Positions 17,301 to 25,045 of a stretch of DNA of 28,132 bases are shown piece after piece (position 1 is the stretch's first letter; each line of letters opens with the position of its first letter). Under the pieces are notes generated by a model. The model saw only the letters and a program-made list of their open reading frames with translations, had not been told where the DNA came from and made no database searches. The position numbers were made by a program, and so were the translations under genes. Source of the DNA: a virus; IMG/VR virus record IMGVR_UViG_3300035162_000936, positions 1 to 28,132 of that record; one strand, 5' to 3'.

Positions 17301-20300
17301 ATGCACAAGAATCTACCACAAGTAGCGAAACGATGGGACAAAGCATATCCAACGAGCAGTCTACCAACGAGGGTGACACCAGCAATAAAACCAAAGAAAA
17401 AACGAAGTCCGAAAAGAAAGTAAGTGAAGATGATCAAAATGATATTGATGACTTTTTTGGAGATACAGTTTTAGATGAGGTAGAAACAACTTCAGATAAT
17501 TTATCTATAAACCGTAAACAAAAAGAAGGAAGCACTGAAATTGAAAACACATCTCTGGCAGCTGCTGTTGTTAACAAAGCTAAAAAAGCAGCACGTGCAA
17601 TTAAAAAACTCGCTCCTAATGTAAAAATTGTATTACATGATACTCAAGCTGAGTATGAGAAATATGGGACAAAAAATAGCAGAGGGTACTACAATCCTAA
17701 TAGTAAGGTTATACATATTAATTTAACTAAAGCTAAAGGTAATACAGTGGCACACGAAGTTTTTCATGCGGTGTTTTTAGAGAAAATATCAGGTGGAGAC
17801 ATTCAAGCTAAATTAGCTGCTAAAAAATTAATAACAGCTGTAAGAAAAACTTTACCAGCTGACTCTATGTTAGCTAAACGAATAGATAAGTTTGCTCAAA
17901 ATTATGATGAGAATTTTAAAGATGAAGAATATTTAGCTGAATTATTTTCGTTAATGTCTAATGAATATAAAACATTAAAGAAACCAGCTAAAAACAAAAT
18001 AATTGAATTTATAAGATCAATGGCTGCAAAGGTAGGTATTGAAATACCTGGTGGATTTGGTAAAACAGATGAGTCTGTTATTGATTTTCTTAATACATTT
18101 TCTCAAAAAGTTAGAACTGGTACTGAAATAACAGAAGGCGATGTAGATGTTTTAAATAAAATTGACAAAGAATTAGATGTAGAGCAAGAACAAGGTGATT
18201 CTGGGCAAGTTGGTACTTTTACTTTTGAAGGTAGAGAATCAAAAGCTCCAGACATAAACACTGACACCAGACCTTATGCAAAAAATATTATTCAGAAAGA
18301 CTTGACATCATATAAAGGACAAAACTTTGTGACTAACATGTATGACTTTACAAATGCTGGACCAACTGATATAGGTGCTGGTATTGTATTAGACTTATAT
18401 GGAGGTAAAAATTATGTTGCTGACATGATGGAAAAAATAGGAGCTAAATTAGGAGAAGTTTCTAATCTTGCTGCTTTTAATAGTAAAGAAAATGCTGAAG
18501 GATTTATTAAAAATTCTATTGATGGTGATGCGAATTTATTTGCTCCACACGTAGGAACTAAAGAAGGTTCGTGGCAGTTTCAACAAAATATTTTTGCTCA
18601 ATTAACTGAAAAATTATTAGATAACAATATTATAACCAATAAAGAATTAATTGAAAGTTTTAATAGTGGTTTAACCAGTAAGGATGGCAAATCTGCTTTA
18701 AAGACATTTACTGAAGCATATTCAAAAGCACAATCAAAAGAAGGAAGTAACCTTCCTAAATTAAAAAACACAAACAACTTAAATGATTTTATAGAAAATC
18801 CTAAAAAATTAGTTGAACTGTTAGATATTGATAATAATTATTCACCAGATTTAAGAAAAATATTAAACGATAAAATAGCTGCTAATGATAAAGTCAAGAA
18901 CGCTTTAGGTGTTAAAAATAAAATTCAATTTGCTGAAAAATTAGAAGACCCTATGAATGTAGGTAGTAAAGCTTTTGATTTAATTGGTGTTATAGAGTTT
19001 GATAATACTACTTTTGAAGCACCTTCAAGACCAAAAAAGGGAGATGCTGATTATCATCCTTCTTTTGCATGGACAGTAAGAGCAAAAATAAAAGCAATTG
19101 TTCAACCTACAACGTTTTATCAAAGTACTGAAGCTACTGATTCCTATACTAAGTTTAATAAAGATGAGGTAGTTGTTTCTACAAAAACTGATGTTAAAGA
19201 TTCAAAAGGAAATTCATTAGAAAAGTTATATAAAATAGCTCTTAAGGACACCAGAAAATACAGAACAAACAAACAAGGTAAAAAAGTAATAGCATCAGGT
19301 AAAGCTCCATTCTCTGGTACATTTGAAGATTTTCAGAAAAGTAAGTTTAAAAGTTCAAACGTAGCAAGTAGTGCAGGATCAGGCCCTAAAGTAGCTACTG
19401 TAAAATCAGAAATAAGAGAAGGTAGGGAGCAGTCTACTGAACAACAAGTAAAAGATCAAACTGGAATGCCAGCAAGTGGTTACTACAGCGCTCAAGCGAT
19501 GGTCTCCGATATACAAAGACAGTTTAATAGAATTGGTCCAGGATACACAGCTAAAAGAGCCAAGTTAGGAGCTTATGGTGGCGGTGGCGGTGTTTATGTA
19601 AATGGTCCTAAAGGGAGAGTTAAAAACCCTACTCGAACAGGCCGTCAACAAGTAATGGATAATGAAAATGATTTATTAAGAGTCATTGTAGCTGGTAGAC
19701 AAGAAGGTGGCTTTACAGATGCTGCAATATTAGATTATTTAAAACGAAGAAAAAGAAAAGTTGATGGTAAAACCGTTGCTGCTTATAATATTAAAGAAAT
19801 AAGAGGTGCGTTTAAAGTTTTAGAAAGTGAAGCTTTTGACTCTTACATGTTTAGAGAGTATCCTAAAAGTTTTAACGACATAAAAGGTGGTTTCTTAGCT
19901 GGTCTTAAATTAATGAAACAGGTTGACAATTACTATAAAAAATTAGTTCAAGACAATAATTTAATAAAAGACAGGATAAAGAAAAATAAAAAAACAAAAC
20001 AAATTCCTTTATCAGACGAGCAACTTAATTTAAAAGTTTTAGATTTTTTCATGGACCAGGCTGGTTATAAAAGCGCAGGTGTTAAAGGTAAAAGACAAAC
20101 ATCTCAGCAACTCGCAATGGAACGTGATATGTTAGAAATACTTCTTCCAGACCCTTTAAAAGCTAATCCACAGCGTATTGCTGCTATAAATAAAAGAATT
20201 AAAAACATCAAATTTGACGAGAAAAATTTAAAAGGAGTTCAGAGAGCATTACGAAATTATATTCGTATGGTTCTTCCAAGAGACTTGTACACTAAAAAAG

Positions 20301-23300
20301 AAATCACTGATTTAATAGATAAAATAAACAGAGTTGATGCTACTAATTTTGACTCAATTAAAGATGAGGTTTTTAAAATAGTAACAATAAAAACTAATAC
20401 TCGTCTTCAGAATATTCTTTTTGAAATACTTAAAAAAGATTACACTGTAGTTCAAAGTGGTAGGTTTAAAGGTGTTAAAATAGATAACAAAACACGTAAA
20501 AAACTAAACCGTATAAATAAATTAATAGTTAATCCAGAGGCAACTGAAAAAGAAATAACCAAAGCAAATAGTAAATTATTAGATAAATTTAATAAAATTG
20601 CAAAAGAAGAGGTTGAAGGTGAAAAAGGTGGAGATGTTGTTACAATTAATAAGAAAGATTTTTCTGAAAATGACTTAGAAGCAATGGCTGAAATTACTTT
20701 AGCTATGCAGATAAATACTTCATTTACTCAAGAAATGAATGACCCTGGAAAAACTACTCAATTAAACTCAGTAGTAAGTAGTCTTAATCAAATTGAAACT
20801 ACTGGTAAAGCAAATCTTGAATACCAGTTATTACAGGATGCAATTAAATACAGAGAAAATGACAGAGCTGTATATAAAGACATGACAGGTGTTGATTTAG
20901 ATGCTAAACAATCTCTCATTGATCAAGGAATTCCTGAAAATGAAATAACGGAATACATGATTAATAAAGAGTTTCGTGAAATGAGTAAAGATATTGCTCT
21001 TGATGCTAAAGAAGGTGGAGGTTTAAAAGTAAAGGGTGTTATAAAAAGATTTAGAGGTTCTATAAACAGTGTACTGTTATCTATTGAGCAGGGTGTTTTT
21101 GGTACGGCAGAAGATATGACTGGATTAATTGATAGAATCTCAAATCAGCCAGGAGAAATATTTGAAGGAGCCACTCAAGATATAACTCAGAAAGAAATAC
21201 GTAAAGCTTCAAGAATGTTTAAAGGAAGAATGCTTAACCAACAATTAATTTTTTCTGAAAAAATGACTGAGTTGTTTGGTAAAAGATGGACAGCAAAAAA
21301 TAGAAAAAATGCACAAGAAAGTGAAACTATTGTTCGTAGTGTAGTAAAAGCAGAAATGTTACAAAACCAGTTAAATGAGATTAAAAAAACTATTACTAAA
21401 AAAAATAAATCAGAAGTAGCTGCTAAAGTAAAAGAGATAGAAAAGAAAATAGGAGAGAACACTATAAGTATTAGCCAGAACCAATTACTTTATTATTATT
21501 CTCAAATGCAAGATCCTTCGTTAAATCAAAGTATGATTAATACTTTTGATGCTACACGATTAGGAAATGAGACTTTTGAGAATGAATTTAATAGTCGTAT
21601 AAAACAAGAGATTGCTGATAAATTAGATGACAAATTAATTCAATTGTCAGAATGGATGATAGGAGAATATTATCCAGAATCATACGATCATTATAATAAT
21701 ACTTACAAAGAAGTGTATAGAACAGATATGCCATGGAATCAATTCTATGCTGGTAGAGTTTATAGACAAAACGAAAATGAAGCTGAAGGATTAGATTTAT
21801 TAGCAGATAGTCAGTCATGGATAACAAATGTTGGTGCTGCCAGTACTAAAGCAAGGAAAGCAAACACTAATCCAATAAATAAATCAGATGGTATAGATGC
21901 ATTGTTGAATTATACCAAAGACATGGAGTATTTTGCTGCGTATGCAGTTCCAATTAGAAATATTAATAAAATATTTCAGTCACCATTAATTAAAGAAACT
22001 ATTAAGGATAAGTATGGACCACAAATATGGAAGTATATTAATGATTCTATTACAAAAATTGCCAATAAAGGAATACAGGCTCAAAACGAAACTAAAATAA
22101 TAAATACGTTTAATAATACTTTTTTATTATCTCGATTAGGTTTAAATCCAACACTTATTTTAAAGCAGATGACTTCATTTATTACCTATGGTAATGACAT
22201 TGGTTATTTAAATTGGGTTAAAAACGCAGCTATGAGTACTGTTAAAGCACGTACTTTAGTTAAAGAAGTTTTAGATAATTCAGTAGTCCTGCAAGATAGA
22301 TACGGCAAAAGCATTACAAGAGCTGTAGAAAATTATACCGATGATAAGTTTGAGAGAATGAATGGTGGGTTGCTTGAAAAATTTGGGTTAACTAACACTA
22401 AGCAAGATCAAATTAGTAAAATACTAATGTGGACTACAATGGCTGGTGATAAAGGAGCTATTTTAGTTGGGGGTGTTCCTAATTATTTATATTATAAAAA
22501 TAAATTTAAGAAGAAAAACCCTAACGCTACAGAACAAGAAGCAATCGATCATGCTATTATAAAATTTGAAGCTGACACGTTAAGAACTCAGCAGTCATAT
22601 GATTTACAGGACAAAGATTTCTTACAAACTAAAGGAGCTTTTGTTAGAGCCTTTAATATGTTCCTAACAACTCCAAAACAATATTTCCGTAGAGAGATTA
22701 TTGCAGCGAGAAACATGTATAGAATTATTAAGAGTGGTGGTAAATCAGGTAAAGGAGTTGTAAAAGATAATGGAGAATTAGATTACTGGAGAAGTTTAGG
22801 TAAGTCTGCAAGAAGTTTAGCAGTGTACCACGTGGTTATGCCAGTTATTTTTCAGTGGGTATCTCAAGGTCTTCCAGGACTTTTAAGAGGCTCTGATGAT
22901 GAAGACAAAGCAGAACTTGCAAGAGCTGCAATTATGGGTAACTTAAATGCTTTATTTATTATTGGTAAAGTTATAGAATCAGGTTTTGAAGCTGCGGCTG
23001 GTAAACCATGGGTAGGCACACCATCTACAATACCAGTCTTAGGGCAAACTGCTTTATTAGCTAAATTATATGCTGATATCGGTAAAATTAAAGATCCAAT
23101 TAAAAGAGAAGAAAAGGTTAATAAATTTATGGCCGAAGCAATTTCATTAACTGGTATACCAGCTGGACAGCTTCGTAAAATGATGAAGAACTTTAGCACA
23201 ATTGGTGACTCAAAAAATTTAGGGGAATTTATTTTAAAAGTATTTAATTTCTCTGAATACGCTCAAGGTAAAAAAGGAGGAAAAAAATCCAGAGGTTTGT

Positions 23301-23452
23301 TTGATTTAACACAGCGAGAATTAAAAAAATATAAACCAGAATTGTATAAAAAACAACAAGAGCTTAAAGAAAGAATGCCTAAACAAAGAGACCTTCAAAA
23401 AGAAGTCAAAGCAAAAATTAGAGAAAAATTACTCGATCAAATATATAAGTAA
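14315..23452 (+). CDS. Giant polyvalent virion protein with zincin metallopeptidase domain (3045 aa)
   Basis: This is the largest gene of the window (one third of it). Layout: two copies of a 31-residue-period helical repeat (residues 5-28 and 36-59); an acidic linker (60-150); helical regions; hydrophobic Ala/Gly-rich segments at ~580-820 that could be membrane-active; a Ser/Thr/Lys/Glu linker (~940-1050); and a zincin domain with AHEVFHAVF (HExxH at 1147-1151) and a likely third ligand in DEEYLAELF (E1205 or E1209). Long helical regions follow, then a conserved C-terminal block (~2600-2820) with LGLNPTLILKQMTSF and RAFNMFLTTPKQYFRREI, typical of large polyvalent-protein domains, and a basic tail. 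The family is known to enter the host with phage DNA; proteolysis of a host or virion target is inferred. The start overlaps the preceding gene by 8 bases. No RNA polymerase DFDGD motif was found; IDGD at ~1402 is in an unrelated context. Confidence 0.8.
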   Translation: MDKFTELYSYLKEEGLTDLSSEEFKDKYAAGTANNTELYSYLKDEELTDLDAEKFNAVYFPALEKKNPNENSQPNVEEVITDSTTETPEVVDTSVDSTIVETPLSDNTVVDVEQEDTMVTEYPAYDGREQGKEFDDPITYDSTDSQFDQSLAFVTKDLVDRNEEEVVDRMKYHFEDYGFDFEEGGSVFDGVDGMTVTSKDDPTKSINVNLDPFFKDLFGGESGPAQELKEFLKANRRTDSKMSELTTGYDRNRKKYFSLEGTKEDIADVENTAKALNTKYKVYLDAQTTQESEMDVLMGQSQEIKATPEWQVKYQNALANGKRLQQTRNVLGDNFKEYKKLKTLVDSSVGNYIDMKESSDSTYLGGLYNNLVGTGISDNLAALWGGVVDGYYKAVQSVNEDFGMTPEEKKDRYIDIARDLKYPVPENIEDEAVYKKWLDGLQDQGIDGEEKVKDEDRLRNLSKGLFSEETLERLKADGYDLSKPTLNGKFFNKNQSGLNKFLNGQYIDLPDYAYDKTRGERLKRLVLDQEVKENKNPQKDSIKKYFNEMLSLDDVSDEKFAKQNRDGIIDIDTPLGTIPVTEGLTGLSKSLPSVLVSYLSRGKIAPAVGLGAAKRNLIARGLGLTTKGGIAQTVSFSLLQAEAMNEEMNNDPDFKYVTESERKNIVIPTAITVGILERLGFRHLIGNKTIVTGLMNTVTNMLPKGATAVMFRNTMNKVVQNRIAKGLLSNKAVKATMTFTNRVARATAAEAETGGLQQFAEMGYKDVWNNMNNKEMFDQTKFDLWSLEFWKTIGHAAAAEAVGGFVMGVPGAVINAAKRGSEELISDDMVELFDQIANDGLTRKAHKTQLDLDVAAGTRTQKDVDQEMLDFDTLTGALKDLPSDMDSNSRKKGLILIFEQQKLEAEMAKMNKNLNSYKTKEARVEEIKESIGQLGTDQAQANTNLKNETEGIQESVLVTEEDATKSLQDKGVQNPTVEQIKTEQDALQKQSTESLDAQESTTSSETMGQSISNEQSTNEGDTSNKTKEKTKSEKKVSEDDQNDIDDFFGDTVLDEVETTSDNLSINRKQKEGSTEIENTSLAAAVVNKAKKAARAIKKLAPNVKIVLHDTQAEYEKYGTKNSRGYYNPNSKVIHINLTKAKGNTVAHEVFHAVFLEKISGGDIQAKLAAKKLITAVRKTLPADSMLAKRIDKFAQNYDENFKDEEYLAELFSLMSNEYKTLKKPAKNKIIEFIRSMAAKVGIEIPGGFGKTDESVIDFLNTFSQKVRTGTEITEGDVDVLNKIDKELDVEQEQGDSGQVGTFTFEGRESKAPDINTDTRPYAKNIIQKDLTSYKGQNFVTNMYDFTNAGPTDIGAGIVLDLYGGKNYVADMMEKIGAKLGEVSNLAAFNSKENAEGFIKNSIDGDANLFAPHVGTKEGSWQFQQNIFAQLTEKLLDNNIITNKELIESFNSGLTSKDGKSALKTFTEAYSKAQSKEGSNLPKLKNTNNLNDFIENPKKLVELLDIDNNYSPDLRKILNDKIAANDKVKNALGVKNKIQFAEKLEDPMNVGSKAFDLIGVIEFDNTTFEAPSRPKKGDADYHPSFAWTVRAKIKAIVQPTTFYQSTEATDSYTKFNKDEVVVSTKTDVKDSKGNSLEKLYKIALKDTRKYRTNKQGKKVIASGKAPFSGTFEDFQKSKFKSSNVASSAGSGPKVATVKSEIREGREQSTEQQVKDQTGMPASGYYSAQAMVSDIQRQFNRIGPGYTAKRAKLGAYGGGGGVYVNGPKGRVKNPTRTGRQQVMDNENDLLRVIVAGRQEGGFTDAAILDYLKRRKRKVDGKTVAAYNIKEIRGAFKVLESEAFDSYMFREYPKSFNDIKGGFLAGLKLMKQVDNYYKKLVQDNNLIKDRIKKNKKTKQIPLSDEQLNLKVLDFFMDQAGYKSAGVKGKRQTSQQLAMERDMLEILLPDPLKANPQRIAAINKRIKNIKFDEKNLKGVQRALRNYIRMVLPRDLYTKKEITDLIDKINRVDATNFDSIKDEVFKIVTIKTNTRLQNILFEILKKDYTVVQSGRFKGVKIDNKTRKKLNRINKLIVNPEATEKEITKANSKLLDKFNKIAKEEVEGEKGGDVVTINKKDFSENDLEAMAEITLAMQINTSFTQEMNDPGKTTQLNSVVSSLNQIETTGKANLEYQLLQDAIKYRENDRAVYKDMTGVDLDAKQSLIDQGIPENEITEYMINKEFREMSKDIALDAKEGGGLKVKGVIKRFRGSINSVLLSIEQGVFGTAEDMTGLIDRISNQPGEIFEGATQDITQKEIRKASRMFKGRMLNQQLIFSEKMTELFGKRWTAKNRKNAQESETIVRSVVKAEMLQNQLNEIKKTITKKNKSEVAAKVKEIEKKIGENTISISQNQLLYYYSQMQDPSLNQSMINTFDATRLGNETFENEFNSRIKQEIADKLDDKLIQLSEWMIGEYYPESYDHYNNTYKEVYRTDMPWNQFYAGRVYRQNENEAEGLDLLADSQSWITNVGAASTKARKANTNPINKSDGIDALLNYTKDMEYFAAYAVPIRNINKIFQSPLIKETIKDKYGPQIWKYINDSITKIANKGIQAQNETKIINTFNNTFLLSRLGLNPTLILKQMTSFITYGNDIGYLNWVKNAAMSTVKARTLVKEVLDNSVVLQDRYGKSITRAVENYTDDKFERMNGGLLEKFGLTNTKQDQISKILMWTTMAGDKGAILVGGVPNYLYYKNKFKKKNPNATEQEAIDHAIIKFEADTLRTQQSYDLQDKDFLQTKGAFVRAFNMFLTTPKQYFRREIIAARNMYRIIKSGGKSGKGVVKDNGELDYWRSLGKSARSLAVYHVVMPVIFQWVSQGLPGLLRGSDDEDKAELARAAIMGNLNALFIIGKVIESGFEAAAGKPWVGTPSTIPVLGQTALLAKLYADIGKIKDPIKREEKVNKFMAEAISLTGIPAGQLRKMMKNFSTIGDSKNLGEFILKVFNFSEYAQGKKGGKKSRGLFDLTQRELKKYKPELYKKQQELKERMPKQRDLQKEVKAKIREKLLDQIYK
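14327..14491 (+). repeat. Two tandem 24-residue coding repeats, 31-residue period
   Basis: Residues 5-28 and 36-59 of the giant protein share TELYSYLK(E/D)E.LTDL..E.F...Y with identical spacing. Each unit predicts two short helices. Their place at the extreme N-terminus suggests a small docking or oligomerisation module. Confidence 0.8.
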
Positions 23453-23457
23453 AATGT

Positions 23458-23697
23458 ATGGCATTTGATGAACACCTTTGCATGTTGCAAAGCTATAGAA
23501 TTTTAACTGGGAAAGACTCTTTCAACACACTGCTGGAAGAGTTTGAACAAGTGGAATTAGTGTTCGACCCTACACGTAAAGTTATTGTCATGGATTATGA
23601 TGCTTACGATTTAGTAAGGTACTATTTTGAAGCCAGAGAAGATTATGAAAAGTGTGCCGAAATACATTGGGCTAAGTGTAAGGCTAAAAATTTTTAG
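23458..23697 (+). CDS. Small acidic protein of unknown function (79 aa)
   Basis: The start is the ATG at 23458, five bases after the giant gene's stop; the ATG at 23454 is out of frame and hits a stop after four codons. The product is acidic and aromatic (FDPTRKVIVMDYDAYDLVRY, YFEAREDYEKC) with three cysteines. It is predicted as a helix, two strands and a helix. I do not recognise it. It is the last gene of the left transcription unit and ends in AAA AAT TTT TAG, the palindrome it shares with the converging gene. It could be a late accessory protein; no function is proposed. Confidence 0.7.
   Translation: MAFDEHLCMLQSYRILTGKDSFNTLLEEFEQVELVFDPTRKVIVMDYDAYDLVRYYFEAREDYEKCAEIHWAKCKAKNF
23684..23697. 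other. 14-bp perfect palindrome containing both convergent stop codons
   Basis: CTAAAAATTTTTAG is fully self-complementary. Read on either strand it gives AAA AAT TTT TAG, so both converging genes end in Lys-Asn-Phe-stop. Flanking bases (23683 G, 23698 A) do not extend it. As RNA it would form only a weak A/U hairpin. Confidence 0.95.
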
Positions 23698-24004
23698 AAT
23701 AATTCCTACGTTCTGCTTCTAATTTGTAATATAAGAAAGCTTGAAAACCATTAACATGCGAGTCTGTTGGAAAAAAATACTTCCAACCTTTTGACCTTCC
23801 TTTATTAATGTAATAGAAAAAAGCAACAGCAACTTTACCACCAGTTTTTGCAAAATTTACACAGGCCGTATGGTCTGAAGTTGGTATAATTTCTTCAACA
23901 GAGAATGTTTCATTATTTACATTGCCAACCCTTTCATTATTAGAATACCTTTCAGCGATTGTATTACAGAAGTCTTGTAATTCTGTTGCGATTCCTTTAT
24001 TCAT
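23684..24004 (-). CDS. Unknown protein, last gene of the replication operon (106 aa)
   Basis: The ATG at 24004 overlaps the stop of the 38-codon gene in an ATGA junction, so translation is probably coupled. The N-terminal part is helical (IATELQDFCNTIAERYSNN). A middle sheet contains TACVNFAKTGGKVAVAFFYY. The C-terminal part has GWKYFFPTDSHVNGFQAF followed by a basic helix (YYKLEAERRNYSKNF). The small size, the strand-rich core and the exposed 'GWKYFFPTDSH' loop hint at a compact nucleic-acid- or protein-binding domain, but I recognise no family and propose no function. Its 3' end overlaps the convergent + strand gene by 14 bases, exactly the palindrome. Confidence 0.78.
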   Translation of the reverse strand: MNKGIATELQDFCNTIAERYSNNERVGNVNNETFSVEEIIPTSDHTACVNFAKTGGKVAVAFFYYINKGRSKGWKYFFPTDSHVNGFQAFLYYKLEAERRNYSKNF

Positions 24005-24117
24005 AACCTTTGTTGTAGTTTTTGTATTTTTAATAAAATTTTAGAAGATTGAGGTAACTTTTTAAGTCTTAGTATTTCTTTAATAACTGAGGGCTTATCA
24101 TCTATTTTAGATTTCAT
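24001..24117 (-). CDS. Tiny coupled ORF (38 aa), unknown
   Basis: The ATG at 24117 lies inside the end of the previous gene (11-base overlap with the gene ending at 24107), and the stop TGA forms an ATGA overlap with the next start at 24004. It therefore bridges an otherwise 100-base gap in an operon where every other junction overlaps. The peptide is MKSKIDDKPSVIKEIL followed by RLKKLPQSSKILLKIQKLQQ and RL. It is strongly basic and would form one or two amphipathic helices. Support is positional only: start and stop fit the overlap style of its neighbours. It could be a small DNA- or RNA-binding peptide or only a coupling leader for the 106-residue gene. Confidence 0.5.
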   Translation of the reverse strand: MKSKIDDKPSVIKEILRLKKLPQSSKILLKIQKLQQRL

Positions 24118-24301
24118 CTGACAAAGATTTAATTAATTCATTCATTGTATGTACAATATTCTTTGCATTTTTTTTAGCTGCTTCATGATCTCTTTCCATT
24201 AAATCTTCGTAAAGATTGTCTGTCAACGAATGCAAGTTATTAGTTACATAATTTATATGAGTAATAGCTTGAATATCATCAGCAGAAACAGGGTTAGGCA
24301 T
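24107..24301 (-). CDS. Small helical protein, unknown (64 aa)
   Basis: The ATG at 24301 shares its A with the last base of the preceding stop (TAATG junction). The product is almost wholly helical after a short N-terminal loop (MPNPVSADDIQAITHINYVT, then a helix-rich segment ending MNELIKSLSDEI). It has mixed charge and no Cys. Such short helical proteins in phage early operons are often partners or inhibitors of host proteins, but nothing in the sequence points to a target. I do not recognise it. Confidence 0.7.
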   Translation of the reverse strand: MPNPVSADDIQAITHINYVTNNLHSLTDNLYEDLMERDHEAAKKNAKNIVHTMNELIKSLSDEI

Positions 24302-24531
24302 TAGTCTAAAGAATTAAGTATTTGTTTACCGATAGCTGCGTCAATTTTGCCAATAGCTTTGTACAGTTTTTTTGATTTTGATTTTGTAATCTGTCTTTCT
24401 GTTTGTGTAGATTCTTTACCCAAGTTTGTGTAAAGAGTGCAGTCTATAAATAATAATGTGTCAATTTTTTTATTATCTGACCAAGTTTTAAAGTTTAAAA
24501 TCTTGTCTATGTCTTCTACGTTATAATCCAT
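24301..24531 (-). CDS. Unknown protein in replication operon (76 aa)
   Basis: The ATG at 24531 lies 11 bases inside the end of the DnaA-domain gene, and its stop overlaps the next start by one base. The N-terminal half is acidic (MDYNVEDIDKILNFKTW) with a short hydrophobic strand (DTLLFIDCTLYTNLG). The C-terminal half is Lys/Ser-rich and basic (ERQITKSKSKKLYKAIGKID). No motif is recognised. Coupling with the DnaA-domain gene suggests linked expression and perhaps a shared replication role (inference). Confidence 0.7.
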   Translation of the reverse strand: MDYNVEDIDKILNFKTWSDNKKIDTLLFIDCTLYTNLGKESTQTERQITKSKSKKLYKAIGKIDAAIGKQILNSLD

Positions 24532-25045
24532 TTAGAAATGTATTTACTTTTCTTTCAAAAGCTGAAAACCTGTCACCTGTTCTATGTTCAATATCCGCAA
24601 CCAACTTATAGAACCTTTCGTACTTACCAGTGTAGTGTTTTATTTGCGTTTTTAAGGTGCTTACTTCCAAATTTAAGTTTTTATTTTGGTTTACGAGGAA
24701 CTTTATCCTATTTTTTAAATCAGAGTCCAGTATCGGAACATAGTTTTCAACATTTTCAAGCCAATTATTGATGATATTATTGTATGTATATTGTAGGTCA
24801 TGATCATATTTCATGAGGTACGGAAGCTGGTTTAGACTGTGTAACACTGTAGCATGGTTTTTGTTGAAAACTTTTGCAATATCAGTTAGGCTCATTCGTA
24901 AATGTTTTCGTAAAATATCGTATACAACTGCACGACCAAATACATACTCTCGTTTTCTTGAATCAGCTCGTGGGTCAATACCTGTCTCTTCAATTACATT
25001 AAATATTATAGCTTCTATTGTTTGTTCTTTTGGTGATAAATTCAT
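24521..25045 (-). CDS. DnaA domain IV-like DNA-binding protein without ATPase (174 aa)
   Basis: Residues ~28-95 match the DnaA C-terminal DNA-binding domain. SLTDIAKVFNKNHATVLHSL (52-71) corresponds to the bacterial signature 'SL.EIG..F..RDHTTVLHA', including the His-x-Thr-Val-Leu-His recognition helix, and it is preceded by the basic helix RKREYVFGRAVVYDILRKHL. The AAA+ domain of cellular DnaA is absent. Instead a C-terminal helical region (about 108-165) with Leu/Lys/Asn heptads looks like a coiled coil, probably for dimerisation. The family binds DnaA boxes in double-stranded DNA; a phage version could mark the phage origin, compete with host DnaA or regulate transcription. It sits between an unknown gene and small coupled genes in the replication operon (ATGA junction at 25042-25045). 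Confidence is high for the domain and low for the exact role. Confidence 0.82.
   Translation of the reverse strand: MNLSPKEQTIEAIIFNVIEETGIDPRADSRKREYVFGRAVVYDILRKHLRMSLTDIAKVFNKNHATVLHSLNQLPYLMKYDHDLQYTYNNIINNWLENVENYVPILDSDLKNRIKFLVNQNKNLNLEVSTLKTQIKHYTGKYERFYKLVADIEHRTGDRFSAFERKVNTFLNGL

Noticed and set aside
18512-18535. IDGD in the giant protein as an RNA polymerase active-site motif
   Set aside because: It lacks the DFDGD context and surrounding polymerase blocks; the neighbouring residues do not resemble RNAP.
23766-23787. Hairpin GTTGGAA / TTCCAAC after the convergent junction
   Set aside because: It has a 7-bp stem with a long A-rich loop and only a short T run, and lies inside the coding region of the 106-residue gene. 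It could be a weak terminator for the left arm but the evidence is too thin.
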